A stretch of 64,000 nucleotides of DNA, taken from Viridibacillus sp050279675. GTDB lineage: Bacteria; Bacillota; Bacilli; Bacillales_A; Planococcaceae. Made by a program: the position numbers and the translations under genes. Shown here in pieces: positions 1-9,200 of the stretch. Within the stretch, counting starts at the first letter, position 1; each line of letters opens with the position of its first letter. The notes under the pieces are model-generated. The model saw nothing but the letters and a program-made list of their open reading frames with translations, ran no database searches and was not told the DNA's origin. The DNA lies in assembly GCF_050279675.1 (NCBI RefSeq), contig NZ_JBNNUK010000003.1:186001-250000 (forward strand). The letters run 5' to 3'.

Positions 1-320
1 CATTACTCATCTCTGTAGCAGATAGCCTTCCCTTTTTAGGAATCGGTATCTTCCTAATTCCAATGAGTATATATTTTTTTATAACAGGTAATCACTTACT
101 TTGCATATATTTATTGATTCTCTATGCGGTAATTCAGCTTTCAAGACAATTCGCTGAATCGTATATGTGGGCATCAACTTTACATATCCGTTCCATTCAC
201 GCGTTTATGATAAGTGCCATTAGTTTATTACTCTTTGGCATCGCAGGTATTTTAATTAGTCCATTCTTATTGTTACTTGCTGTAAAATTAAGAAATCATC
301 CTATTTTTGCACCAAAATAA
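1..320 (+). CDS. ytvI: YtvI-type sporulation membrane protein, C-terminal part (5' cut by window)
   Basis: The reading frame is open from base 3, so the gene began before the window; only about 105 C-terminal codons remain. The segment starts with a DSLPFLGIG motif followed by hydrophobic stretches and a short basic end, as in the last helices of AI-2E/YtvI family permeases. The family has about eight membrane segments, and YtvI is linked to sporulation in Bacillus. Its stop codon lies inside the convergent fxsA gene, giving a 20-bp tail-to-tail overlap. The identification rests on the motif, the membrane profile and the neighbourhood (fxsA, pyk, pfkA). Confidence 0.75.
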   Translation, partial: LLISVADSLPFLGIGIFLIPMSIYFFITGNHLLCIYLLILYAVIQLSRQFAESYMWASTLHIRSIHAFMISAISLLLFGIAGILISPFLLLLAVKLRNHPIFAPK

Positions 321-690
321 CTTGACCGTTTTTCATCTTTTTACGTAACCAATAATAAAGAATTGGTTTAAAGAGATTTCTTGTGGGACCAAAGACCAAA
401 AGAAGACCAATAATATCAGATACAAAACCTGGCAAGACTAAAAACAATCCACCAGTAAATATAAGTAAACCATTAATCATGGCATTACCTGGTGGTTGTC
501 CACTTTGTATTGCTTGTTGAATATCCTTAAAAGCTTTAACTCCTTGGGTTTTAGCTAAATAGATTCCTAATATACCTGTGACAATAATTAAGACTAGCGT
601 ATACATGGCACCAATTAGTTTTCCAGATATTAATACAACCGCAATTTCAATTATAGGAATCAATAATAGAAATAATAGAATTTTACGCAA
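301..690 (-). CDS. fxsA: FxsA family membrane protein
   Basis: This small integral membrane protein of about 129 residues has an N-terminal hydrophobic segment (LLLFLLLIPIIE), two further membrane segments and a basic C-terminus. FxsA proteins were named for affecting F-plasmid exclusion of phage T7 in E. coli; their role in Bacillales is not defined. A GTG three codons upstream sits directly against the AGAGG ribosome site, whereas the TTG used here leaves a normal gap after AGAGGTGG and gives the family's usual MRKILLF-like start. It follows pyk across a terminator and overlaps ytvI tail to tail. Confidence 0.85.
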   Translation of the reverse strand: MRKILLFLLLIPIIEIAVVLISGKLIGAMYTLVLIIVTGILGIYLAKTQGVKAFKDIQQAIQSGQPPGNAMINGLLIFTGGLFLVLPGFVSDIIGLLLVFGPTRNLFKPILYYWLRKKMKNGQVILVQK

Positions 691-705
691 TTTATCCACC
701 TCTTT

Positions 706-745
706 TTAAAAAACAACCTCAGCTCGAATACGCTGAGGTTGTTTT
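706..745 (-). terminator. Intrinsic terminator of pyk
   Basis: Arms AACAACCTCAGC (712-723) and GCTGAGGTTGTT (732-743) are perfectly paired around an 8-nt loop. On the minus strand the stem is followed by a run of six T (706-711). It separates pyk from fxsA. Confidence 0.9.
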
Positions 746-753
746 TTTATTTA

Positions 754-2514
754 TTACAAAATACTTGAACGTCCGTAGTAGATAACTCCAGATACTGCAT
801 CGATTGATAACTCTTGTCCATCACTTATCATTGTTGTAGCGTCTTTTACACCCACAATAACAGGAATACCTAGACTTAAGCCAACAACTGCAGCATGACT
901 TGTTAATCCACCTTCTTCAGTAATTAACCCTGCGCATTTAGAGATAGCTGGCATCATATCACGATCAGAACCAATCGTTACAATAATTTTACCTTCAGTA
1001 TCTTGCGCTAGTGCTTGCTCAGCATTTCTGACAACTAAAGCTTTACCTATAGCAGCAGATTTACCAATTCCTTGACCTTTAGTAAGCATATCGCCAATTA
1101 CATGAACTTTCATCAAGTTTGTCGTACCTGCTTCACCTACTGGCACACCAGCTGTAATTACAACTAGATCACCGTGGTGAACATAGCCTTTGTTCAAACT
1201 TTCTTGAACAGTTAGCTCTAAAATTTCATCCGTTGAACTTACTTTTGGTCCAACGATAGGGAACACACCCCATACAAGTGCTAATTTGCGACATGTTTGT
1301 TCTGATGATGTAACTGAAATAATCGGTACACCTGGACGATACTTGGCGATCATACGTGCTGTATGGCCACTCTCAGTAGGTGCCAAAATAGCTGAAACTT
1401 GTAAGTTAAGTGAAGTGTAAGCAACTGCTTGGCTAATTGCCTCAGTCATGCTAGCACCTTTTTCACGGCTACGTTTACTAACGATTGCACGGTGATCCAA
1501 TGAATCCTCTATGCGATTAGCAATTTTATACATTGTTTTTACAGATTCTACAGGATAAAGTCCAGCTGCTGTTTCACCAGAAAGCATGATTGCATCTGTA
1601 CCATCTAAGATCGCATTTGCTACGTCACTTGCTTCAGCTCGAGTAGGACGAGGATTACGCTGCATTGAATCCAGCATTTGTGTCGCTGTAATAACCGGTT
1701 TTCCTACTGTGTTACATTTTTGGATTAGATTTTTTTGAACAATCGGTACTTCTTCTGCTGGAATTTCAACTCCAAGGTCACCACGAGCAACCATTAAACC
1801 GTCGGAAACTTGAATGATTTCATCGATATTATCGACACCTTCTTGATTCTCGATTTTCGGAATAATTTGGATATGTCCACCGTTATTATTTTCTAACAAC
1901 TCACGGATTTCCAATACATCTGATGAACGACGCACAAATGAAGCAGCGATAAAGTCTACACCTTGTTCGATACCAAATAGTATATCTTGTGCATCCTTAT
2001 CGGTAATACCTGGTAATTGCACTGAAACGCCTGGTACATTCACGCCTTTTTTATTTTTAAGCACGCCTGCATTTTCAACTACAGTATGAATTAATCCAGC
2101 GTCAGTATCTTTACCAGTTACACGTAATTCAATTAGGCCATCATCTAATAAAATGACTGAACCTTCTTCAACATCATTGATAAGTTTTTCGTAAGTAATA
2201 GAGAAAATTTCTTTATTGCCTAGTACTTCTGTCATTGAAACATCAATTGTTTGACCTGTTACTAATTCTACAGCGCCACTTTCCATTGAATGCGTACGAA
2301 TTTCAGGACCTTTCGTATCAAGTAAAATAGCCACAACTTGTCCAGTCTTTTTCGCTGCTTCACGAATGCTTTCGATTCTTGCTGCGTGTTCTTCATGACT
2401 ACCATGCGAAAAATTCAAACGAGCTACGTTCATACCTGCTTCGATTAATTGCACTAAAATTTCTTGCGATTCACTAGCGGGACCAATAGTACATACAATT
2501 TTTGTTTTTCTCAT
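754..2514 (-). CDS. pyk: Pyruvate kinase with C-terminal PEP-utiliser domain
   Basis: Converts phosphoenolpyruvate and ADP to pyruvate and ATP in the cytoplasm. The start MRKTKIVCTIGPAS, the substrate-binding MLSGETAAG loop and an overall length of 586 residues fit Bacillus pyruvate kinases. The last ~110 residues are the extra domain typical of this group, related to the phosphohistidine domain of PEP synthases and carrying TSHAA with a histidine near residue 540. The ATG at 2514 is preferred over a GTG four codons upstream because GGAG lies just before it at usable distance. It follows pfkA by 22 bp, so the two glycolytic genes probably share a transcript. Confidence 0.97.
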   Translation of the reverse strand: MRKTKIVCTIGPASESQEILVQLIEAGMNVARLNFSHGSHEEHAARIESIREAAKKTGQVVAILLDTKGPEIRTHSMESGAVELVTGQTIDVSMTEVLGNKEIFSITYEKLINDVEEGSVILLDDGLIELRVTGKDTDAGLIHTVVENAGVLKNKKGVNVPGVSVQLPGITDKDAQDILFGIEQGVDFIAASFVRRSSDVLEIRELLENNNGGHIQIIPKIENQEGVDNIDEIIQVSDGLMVARGDLGVEIPAEEVPIVQKNLIQKCNTVGKPVITATQMLDSMQRNPRPTRAEASDVANAILDGTDAIMLSGETAAGLYPVESVKTMYKIANRIEDSLDHRAIVSKRSREKGASMTEAISQAVAYTSLNLQVSAILAPTESGHTARMIAKYRPGVPIISVTSSEQTCRKLALVWGVFPIVGPKVSSTDEILELTVQESLNKGYVHHGDLVVITAGVPVGEAGTTNLMKVHVIGDMLTKGQGIGKSAAIGKALVVRNAEQALAQDTEGKIIVTIGSDRDMMPAISKCAGLITEEGGLTSHAAVVGLSLGIPVIVGVKDATTMISDGQELSIDAVSGVIYYGRSSIL

Positions 2515-2536
2515 CTGTTCGACCACTCCAATTTAT

Positions 2537-3493
2537 TTAAATCGATAATTCTTTTGATAAAGTGTACATTGACAAGTCTGTATTACGTTCTTTCTTAAAT
2601 GCCTCTGCTAAGTCATAGTCTACCACCACATGGTTTCTCATGCCAACTGCAAGACCACCACGATGCTCAATTAATAATTCTACCGCTCTCGCAGCGAAAG
2701 TACTTGCTAGTACACGGTCACGTGCTGTCGGCGATCCACCACGTTGGATATGACCTAAAACTGAAACTCTTGTTTCAATATTTTTTTCTGAAAGTTTTTT
2801 TGCCAAATCACTCGCTGACATAACCCCTTCAGCAACTATAATAATACTGTGCTTTTTCCCTCTGTCATAACCTTGTTCTAAACGTGTGACAAGTTCGTCT
2901 AAATCATGTTGTACTTCAGGAATCAAAATCGTTTCAGCACCACCTGCTAGACCAGCCCATAAAGCCAAATCACCTGCATCGCGACCCATTACTTCAATGA
3001 TAAATGTACGTTCATGAGATGTTGCTGTATCACGAATTTTATCAATACAATCAATTACAGTATTCAAAGCTGTATCAAAACCTATTGTATAATCTGTTCC
3101 TGGAATATCATTATCAATTGTTCCTGGCACACCTACACAAGGGAAACCACGCTTCGTTAACGCCAAAGCCCCTTGATAAGAACCGTCTCCTCCGATAACA
3201 ACTAACCCTTCGATACCATGCTTTTTCAACTGTTCAATCGCTTTTAGCTGTCCTTCTTCTGTTTTGAATTCTAAACAACGTGCAGAATGTAATTTCGTAC
3301 CCCCACGTTGAATAATATCCCCTACAGAACCGCGATCTAAACTTTCAATTTGTCCTTCTATCAGTCCTTGATAGCCATAGTAAATACCTGCAACTTCTAA
3401 ATCATGATATAAAGCTTTCCTGACAACTGCGCGGACAGCTGCATTCATGCCTGGTGCATCTCCACCACTTGTTAAAACACCAATTTTTTTCAT
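2537..3493 (-). CDS. pfkA: ATP-dependent 6-phosphofructokinase
   Basis: Phosphorylates fructose 6-phosphate, the committed step of glycolysis. The N-terminal GVLTSGGDAPGMNA nucleotide-binding loop, GGDGS near residue 101 and the TIDND motif with catalytic Asp127 are all present. The length of 318 residues matches the bacterial allosteric enzyme. An open frame extends nine codons further, but AGGAGG is ten bases before this ATG and almost touches the upstream one. It is the first gene of pfkA-pyk. Confidence 0.97.
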   Translation of the reverse strand: MKKIGVLTSGGDAPGMNAAVRAVVRKALYHDLEVAGIYYGYQGLIEGQIESLDRGSVGDIIQRGGTKLHSARCLEFKTEEGQLKAIEQLKKHGIEGLVVIGGDGSYQGALALTKRGFPCVGVPGTIDNDIPGTDYTIGFDTALNTVIDCIDKIRDTATSHERTFIIEVMGRDAGDLALWAGLAGGAETILIPEVQHDLDELVTRLEQGYDRGKKHSIIIVAEGVMSASDLAKKLSEKNIETRVSVLGHIQRGGSPTARDRVLASTFAARAVELLIEHRGGLAVGMRNHVVVDYDLAEAFKKERNTDLSMYTLSKELSI

Positions 3494-3527
3494 ATGATTC
3501 ATTCCTCCTACAAGCGTCACTCTTAAG

Positions 3528-3557
3528 ACATTAACACGAAATAGTATTCTGTGTCAG
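3528..3557 (-). promoter_or_regulatory. Possible pfkA-pyk promoter
   Basis: On the minus strand CTGACA (3552-3557) is followed after 18 bases by TAATGT (3528-3533) preceded by TG. The match is modest; it is listed because a promoter is expected after the accA hairpin. Confidence 0.3.
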
Positions 3558-3576
3558 TATTGTGCCGAAAGAAATA

Positions 3577-3616
3577 GGCTGTTTCAAGTATCCAATGTAT
3601 CGATACTGATTCAGCC
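3577..3616 (-). terminator. Hairpin downstream of accA, possible weak terminator
   Basis: Minus-strand GGCTG...CAGCC encloses an inner pair CAGTATC...GATACTTG. It is followed by TATTTCTTT rather than an unbroken T run, so termination may be partial, letting accDA transcription continue into pfkA-pyk. Confidence 0.45.
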
Positions 3617-3637
3617 CACCCCTAAATTTAATTGTTA

Positions 3638-4591
3638 CTATTCAGCGTAAACCCCAATAGCTCTGAATTTATTATAACGATTTTGTATCAATTCATCAGC
3701 TGTTAAATTTTTCATTTGTTCTAATGAATCACTAAGAACCGTCTTCATATTAAGAGCTTGTTGCACTACATCATTATGCGCGCCACCTAACACTTCAGGG
3801 ATAATTTCATCTATAATTGCCATTTCCTTTAAGTTCGGTGCAGTAATACGCATAGCTTCTGCAGCTTTTTGTGCTAAAGTCGCATCCTTCCATAAAATAG
3901 AAGCAGCTCCTTCCGGTGAAATAACAGACAAAGTTGCATTTTCCAACATGTGAATTTGGTTCGCTACACAAAGAGCAAGTGCACCACCACTACCACCTTC
4001 ACCTATAACTATACTGATGACCGGAACTTTTAACCCCGCCATTTCGAATAGATTGCGTGCTATAGCTTCACTTTGTCCACGTTGTTCTGCCGCTTTACCA
4101 GGATACGCACCTTTTGTATCAATCATACATATAATTGGTCTTGAAAATTTCTCAGCTTGCTTCATTAGGCGTAAAGCCTTTCTATAGCCTTCTGGATGTG
4201 GCATACCAAAGTTACGTCGAATATTCTCTTTTGTATCCTTCCCTCTTTGATGGCCAATAATTGTAACTGGTCGGCCTTCAAAAGAAGCAATACCTCCGAT
4301 AATCGCCTCATCATCACCAAAGTTTCGATCTCCATGAAACTCGATAAAATCATCAAAAATAGCATTTATATAATCTTTTGTCGTTGGTCGTTCAGGATGT
4401 CTAGCAATTTGTACTCGGTCCCAAGGTTGGATATTATCATAAATTTCTTTAGCTAATTTACTAAAACGGTCCTCAAGCTGACTAATTTCTTTGGACATAT
4501 CAACATCTGCATTGGTAGTGAATTCTTTTAACTCATTAATTTTTTCACGAAGCTGCATAAGCGGTGCTTCGAACGGTAAGTATTTCACCAT
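3638..4591 (-). CDS. accA: Acetyl-CoA carboxylase carboxyltransferase subunit alpha
   Basis: With AccD it transfers the carboxyl group from carboxybiotin to acetyl-CoA, forming malonyl-CoA for fatty acid synthesis. The carboxyltransferase core with GGSGGA and the GAYPG segment is visible, and 317 residues is the normal size. The start follows the accD stop by two bases, and its AGGAGG lies inside the last codons of accD, so translation is probably coupled. This matches the 1:1 subunit ratio of the A2B2 complex. It is the last gene of the regulator-accD-accA unit. Confidence 0.96.
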   Translation of the reverse strand: MVKYLPFEAPLMQLREKINELKEFTTNADVDMSKEISQLEDRFSKLAKEIYDNIQPWDRVQIARHPERPTTKDYINAIFDDFIEFHGDRNFGDDEAIIGGIASFEGRPVTIIGHQRGKDTKENIRRNFGMPHPEGYRKALRLMKQAEKFSRPIICMIDTKGAYPGKAAEQRGQSEAIARNLFEMAGLKVPVISIVIGEGGSGGALALCVANQIHMLENATLSVISPEGAASILWKDATLAQKAAEAMRITAPNLKEMAIIDEIIPEVLGGAHNDVVQQALNMKTVLSDSLEQMKNLTADELIQNRYNKFRAIGVYAE

Positions 4592-4593
4592 TA

Positions 4594-5457
4594 TTATTGC
4601 GCCTCCTTTACGTGAAGCTTAACAATTGTTGAAACTGTTTTGCGCATATCTTTACGATTTACCACCGCATCTAACTGACCGTGTGCCAATAGAAATTCTG
4701 CTGTTTGGAAATCTTCTGGTAATTTTTCACGAACTGTCTGTTCAATAACACGACGCCCCGCAAATCCAATCAATGCTTTTGGCTCAGCTAAATTGATATC
4801 CCCAAGAGAAGCAAAACTTGCAGAAACACCACCAGTTGTCGGGTGTGTCATGATTGAAATAAATAAATGGCCTTCTGCACTATGGCGTTGTAAGGCAACA
4901 CTCGTTTTCGCCATTTGCATAAGAGATAATACGCCTTCTTGCATACGAGCTCCACCGCTCGCTGTGAATATGATAAATGGTGCACTTAGTTCAGTGGCCT
5001 TTTCAATTGCACGGGTGATTTTCTCACCAACTACAGAACCCATTGAGCCCATACGGAAATGTGAATCCATAATCGCTACAACGATTTGTTCGCCATCCAA
5101 CTCACCGACACCTGTTAGTACTGCTTCATTTAATCCTGTTTTCTTTATATCTGATTGAACCTTTTCTATATAGCTAGGAAACTCTAATGGATTAATAGAA
5201 ATTAAATGATCATCCAATGATTTAAATGCACCTTCATCAAAGAAAATTTCAACACGCTCTTGTGCTGTCATTTTGTAATGATGGTCACACTTTGAACAAA
5301 CTTTTAATCCTTTCATTAAATCCTTTGTTAACTCCACATGACGACAATCAGGACATTTTGTCATGATTCCTTCTGGTACTTCATGTTCTTCACGCTTTAT
5401 AGAAATACGCGCTTTATTTTTAATTTTATTGGTTTTAAATAAATCTTTTATACTCAT
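4594..5457 (-). CDS. accD: Acetyl-CoA carboxylase carboxyltransferase subunit beta
   Basis: Beta subunit of the carboxyltransferase. The N-terminal zinc ribbon is clear, with Cys35, Cys38, Cys54 and Cys57 in CxxC pairs, followed by the crotonase-like core containing SGGARMQEG. The length is 287 residues. Its ATG overlaps the stop of the upstream regulator by four bases (ATGA), and AAGGGGAGA lies at good distance inside the regulator's end. This coupling ties AccD expression to the regulator. Confidence 0.96.
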   Translation of the reverse strand: MSIKDLFKTNKIKNKARISIKREEHEVPEGIMTKCPDCRHVELTKDLMKGLKVCSKCDHHYKMTAQERVEIFFDEGAFKSLDDHLISINPLEFPSYIEKVQSDIKKTGLNEAVLTGVGELDGEQIVVAIMDSHFRMGSMGSVVGEKITRAIEKATELSAPFIIFTASGGARMQEGVLSLMQMAKTSVALQRHSAEGHLFISIMTHPTTGGVSASFASLGDINLAEPKALIGFAGRRVIEQTVREKLPEDFQTAEFLLAHGQLDAVVNRKDMRKTVSTIVKLHVKEAQ

Positions 5458-6107
5458 AAAATATCTCTCCCCTTATGTAGCAACTCGGTCCATTTATCAA
5501 ACCAGCTTATTGCTTCAGCAGTATTTCCTATCATTAATTCACTAATAAAGGCTTGTAACATAGGCTGTTCATGCTCGGTAGAAAGTCCACTATACATCTC
5601 TTTTCCATATTGCTTTAACAGAATCCACATTTTCAGTACAAGGCGATTTTCTGATGCGATAACGATTTCTCGCATAACATCTTCGCGCGCAATTACACCT
5701 TCAGTCTCAAGATTACGCCACAAACTTTCCCATACTGGTAACTTTCGTAATGTTTCATTAGAAGACACGATACGAATTGCATCACGTTCAAGAATTTTTC
5801 GTGTTTCATTCACATTTTCGAGATCTGTTCCTTCTTGCAAAATGAAGGTAGACAATACTTCTACTAGTTTATGATTTCGAAAATCGGTTAAGAATGTTCC
5901 TTCGCCTCTACGCGTTTCAATGAGTCCAAGTAGCTCTAAACTGCGTAGTGCTTCTCTTACAGATGACCTGCCAACATTCAAACGCTCAGCTAGTACACGC
6001 TCTGATGGGATTTTACCACCTGCCGGAATATTTTCATCACGTATTAAAGCTCGTAGCTCACTGACAATTTGTATAAACATTTTAGAAGTCGGTTTTTCTG
6101 CACTCAT
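5454..6107 (-). CDS. FadR-subfamily GntR transcriptional regulator, first gene of the accDA operon
   Basis: A winged helix-turn-helix occupies about residues 10-75 (IPSERVLAERLNVGRSSVREAL), followed by an all-helical FCD-like ligand domain of about 140 residues. The usual metal-binding histidines of FCD domains are hard to find, so its effector may be a lipid-like or other non-metal ligand; that is inference. The start at 6107 has AAGGAGA eight bases upstream; the frame is open 36 codons further, but that extension would cross the operator. Its position before accD-accA and the palindrome over its promoter suggest autoregulation and control of malonyl-CoA synthesis. Confidence 0.88.
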   Translation of the reverse strand: MSAEKPTSKMFIQIVSELRALIRDENIPAGGKIPSERVLAERLNVGRSSVREALRSLELLGLIETRRGEGTFLTDFRNHKLVEVLSTFILQEGTDLENVNETRKILERDAIRIVSSNETLRKLPVWESLWRNLETEGVIAREDVMREIVIASENRLVLKMWILLKQYGKEMYSGLSTEHEQPMLQAFISELMIGNTAEAISWFDKWTELLHKGRDIL

Positions 6108-6137
6108 CGAATTTCTCCTTGGACAAAATAAGTTTGA

Positions 6138-6158
6138 AAAAGTGGTCTGACCACTTTT
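6138..6158. promoter_or_regulatory. 21-bp perfect palindrome, probable FadR/GntR operator
   Basis: AAAAGTGGTC and GACCACTTTT flank a central T with no mismatch. The core TGGT-N3-ACCA matches the operator class bound by FadR-subfamily GntR proteins. It begins seven bases beyond the -10 element of the regulator-accD-accA promoter, where a bound repressor would block initiation. Confidence 0.8.
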
Positions 6159-6164
6159 GATAAT

Positions 6165-6193
6165 AGCATACATAAAATCTTTCGAAGAGTAAA
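6165..6193 (-). promoter_or_regulatory. Promoter of the regulator-accD-accA operon
   Basis: On the minus strand TTTACT (6188-6193) is followed after 17 bases by TATGCT (6165-6170). The palindromic operator lies at the expected transcription start. Confidence 0.6.
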
Positions 6194-6203
6194 GTAAAAA
6201 TAA

Positions 6204-6230
6204 AAAACTGTGCAAATATCACACAGTTTT
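6204..6230 (-). terminator. Intrinsic terminator of dnaE
   Basis: Arms AAAACTGTG (6204-6212) and CACAGTTTT (6222-6230) form the stem; on the minus strand TTATTTTTA follows. It lies immediately before the regulator promoter. Confidence 0.8.
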
Positions 6231-6241
6231 AGTCGTTTAAT

Positions 6242-9200
6242 CTATTTTTCAGTTAGTTCCGTTATTAATTTCTTTACAATCATCTGCGCCTTACCGTTAC
6301 GTAGCTCTACAAAACCTTCTACCAAAACAATCTGTTCCTCTTGTAACCATTCTTGAATATGGATATATTCACGGGGAAAGATAGTTATTGAAAGCATTCC
6401 AGATTCATCTTCAAGGTCAATAAACGCCATTTGTTCGCCCTTTTTCGTACGAATTTGCTTTATCCCCGAAACGATTCCGAGCATTTTCGCATATTTTCGA
6501 CCTTGGATTTGTAAAATATCCGCAGCAGCCATCGAATCTAGTTGCAACTCTTTCTTTAATTTCAAAATTGGATGCTCTGACATATAAAATCCAAGCACCT
6601 CTTTTTCATATTGTAACAATAGCTTTTCTGGCATCAAGCCTGCATCTGCATATTTTGGTTTTCCGAATAAAAAATCGCCATCACTTAATAAGCTCTCTTC
6701 ATCGTTTGGTCGATATAAATTCGCATGCTTGACCACCGCTTCAATAGATGCTAAAAGTTGCCCACGATCTCTACCAAAATCATCCAGCGCTCCAGCCTTT
6801 ATTAATGGTTCCAACGCTTTTCTAGTGAAATGAACGCCTGTCATATCAAGCGCAAAATCAAATAAATCAGCCCAGTTGGAATGATCGTTTTTACGTAAGC
6901 TTAAAAGTTTTGTTAAAAATGATTGTGGTACACCCTTTATTGCAGAGAGCGCAAAACGAATAGCACCCTTCTCCACTCGAAATGTGCGACCACTATGGTG
7001 AATAGATGGTGGCAATACGGTTATTCCTTTTTGTTTAACCTCTTGCAATAAGCGCAAAAGACGATCTTGATTTCCTATGGTACTTGTCAGAAGTGCAGCG
7101 TAAAAATACGCAGGAAAATTCGCTTTTAAATACGCCATATGATAAGAAATGACACTATATGCAACTGCATGACTTTTTGGGAAACCGTAATTTGCAAAAC
7201 GAACAATTAAATCGTAAACTTCCACCGCTACTTGCTCAGTAAAGCCTTTTGCTAGAGAGTTTTTCACGAAATGTTGTTGTTCGGCATCTAGTATTTCCTT
7301 CTTCTTTTTACTAACTGCTCGACGTAAAATATCTGCCTCTCCCATTGTAAATCCTGCCATCACAGAAGCAATTTGCATAATTTGTTCCTGATATACAATG
7401 ACACCATACGTCTCTCTTAAAATAGGTTCAAGTACTGGATGTGGCATGATTACAGCTTCCCCACCGTGCTTCCTTTTACTATAAACAGGAATAAAATCCA
7501 TTGGACCTGGACGATACAGTGCATTGACTGCCACGATATCCTGAAAAACAGTTGGCCTTATATCACGTAATGCTTGGCGCATACCATCGGACTCTAATTG
7601 AAAAACACCTGTTGTATCGCCTTGTTGCAACAACTTGAAAGTCGAGGGATCATGTAATGGAATTTTTTCAAAATCAAGAAACTTCCGTGTATCATAATAA
7701 ATCATTGAACGGATACGCTCTAAAATGGTTAAATTACGGAGACCAAGAAAATCCATTTTTAACAAGCCGATGGATTCTACTTCTTGCATCGGCCACTGAG
7801 TTATATAGAGCCCTTCGTTCCCCGGCTCAATAGGGACGATATTTACTAAAGGCTCTGGAGAAAGTACCACACCCGCTGCATGCGTTGATGCATTTCGAGG
7901 TAATCCCTCTAAATTTAATGCAACTTCAATCCATTTTTGACGTATATCTGAAGCTGCAATCCAATCACGTAATGATGCAGAATCTGCTAAGGCTTCTCTT
8001 AAATTGATACCTATCTTATTAGGAATAAGCGAGGAAATAGTCGCCATCTCTTCACTTGTGAAGCCGAATACACGTGCAACATCTCTAGCAACTGCTTTAG
8101 CAGATAGCGTACCAAATGTAATAATTTGTGATGTATATGTTTTTCCATATTTATCAGCAACATACTGAATTACTTCTTGCCGACGATGATCAGCGAAATC
8201 AACGTCAATATCCGGCATGGTAATTCGCTCAGGATTTAAGAAACGTTCGAATAATAAACCGTATTGTAATGGATCCACATCTGTAATGCGTAATGTATAG
8301 GCAACAAGTGAACTCGCTGACGAACCACGACCTGGCCCCGTTAAAATTTGCTTACTTTTCGCGTATTGAATATAATCCGAAACGATTAAAAAGTAATCTG
8401 CATAGCCCATTTCTTGAATAATCTCTAATTCATAATGCAGTCTCTCTATATAATCTGCATTGGCATTTGGTATCCGTTCTTGAAGTCCTCTTAAGCTATT
8501 TGCTTCAAGTAAAGAAAAAGCTGTCTCACTATTTGGCGTTGGAAACTTAGGCATCAAAAATTTGTCGAATGCTAGATTAACTTGACAACTAAGCAACATT
8601 TCCTCGGCCGACATTAGCCACTCAGGATAATCTGCAAACCACTCCTGCCATTGTCTGTTATTAGGTACAAACTGTTGGCGCTCGCGTGCGGTTAATTGAT
8701 CACTACTGTTCATCTTCATCCCTTTTTCAATAGCTTTAGCTACTTCAAAAGAAAAAGCATGTTCCTCACGCATAAAAGTACATAGATGCGTCGCACAAAT
8801 AGGTAATTCTTGTTCGTAGCAATAGCTAATAATGTTCTGTTCTATATCAGACTTTAATCCACCAGGTCTGTCAATCCCAACATATAATCTACCTTTACCA
8901 AAAATAGCTTGTAGAGCTTGTACATCTTCAAACGAACCATCAGCTGTCCAGTCCGGTGAAGTAATAGGAATCATTAAAATACAACCCTCTTGATACCCTT
9001 CAAGCCAGCGTAATGGTAACACTTCTCCCTCACGAATAGACATGGCTGAAGTTACTTTCAGCAAATGTTGATAACCTTGCTGTGTAGCCGCATATAAAAC
9101 GACTGATCGTACTCGCTGTTCGCCAAATTGAACACGAACGGTTAAACCAATAACTGGATGAATCTCGGCTTTTTTTAATGCACGCCAAAAAGGCAACAAG

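Noticed and set aside
4165..5158. Several overlapping ORFs on both strands across accA and accD
   Set aside because: Shadow frames with no ribosome sites or recognisable protein features.
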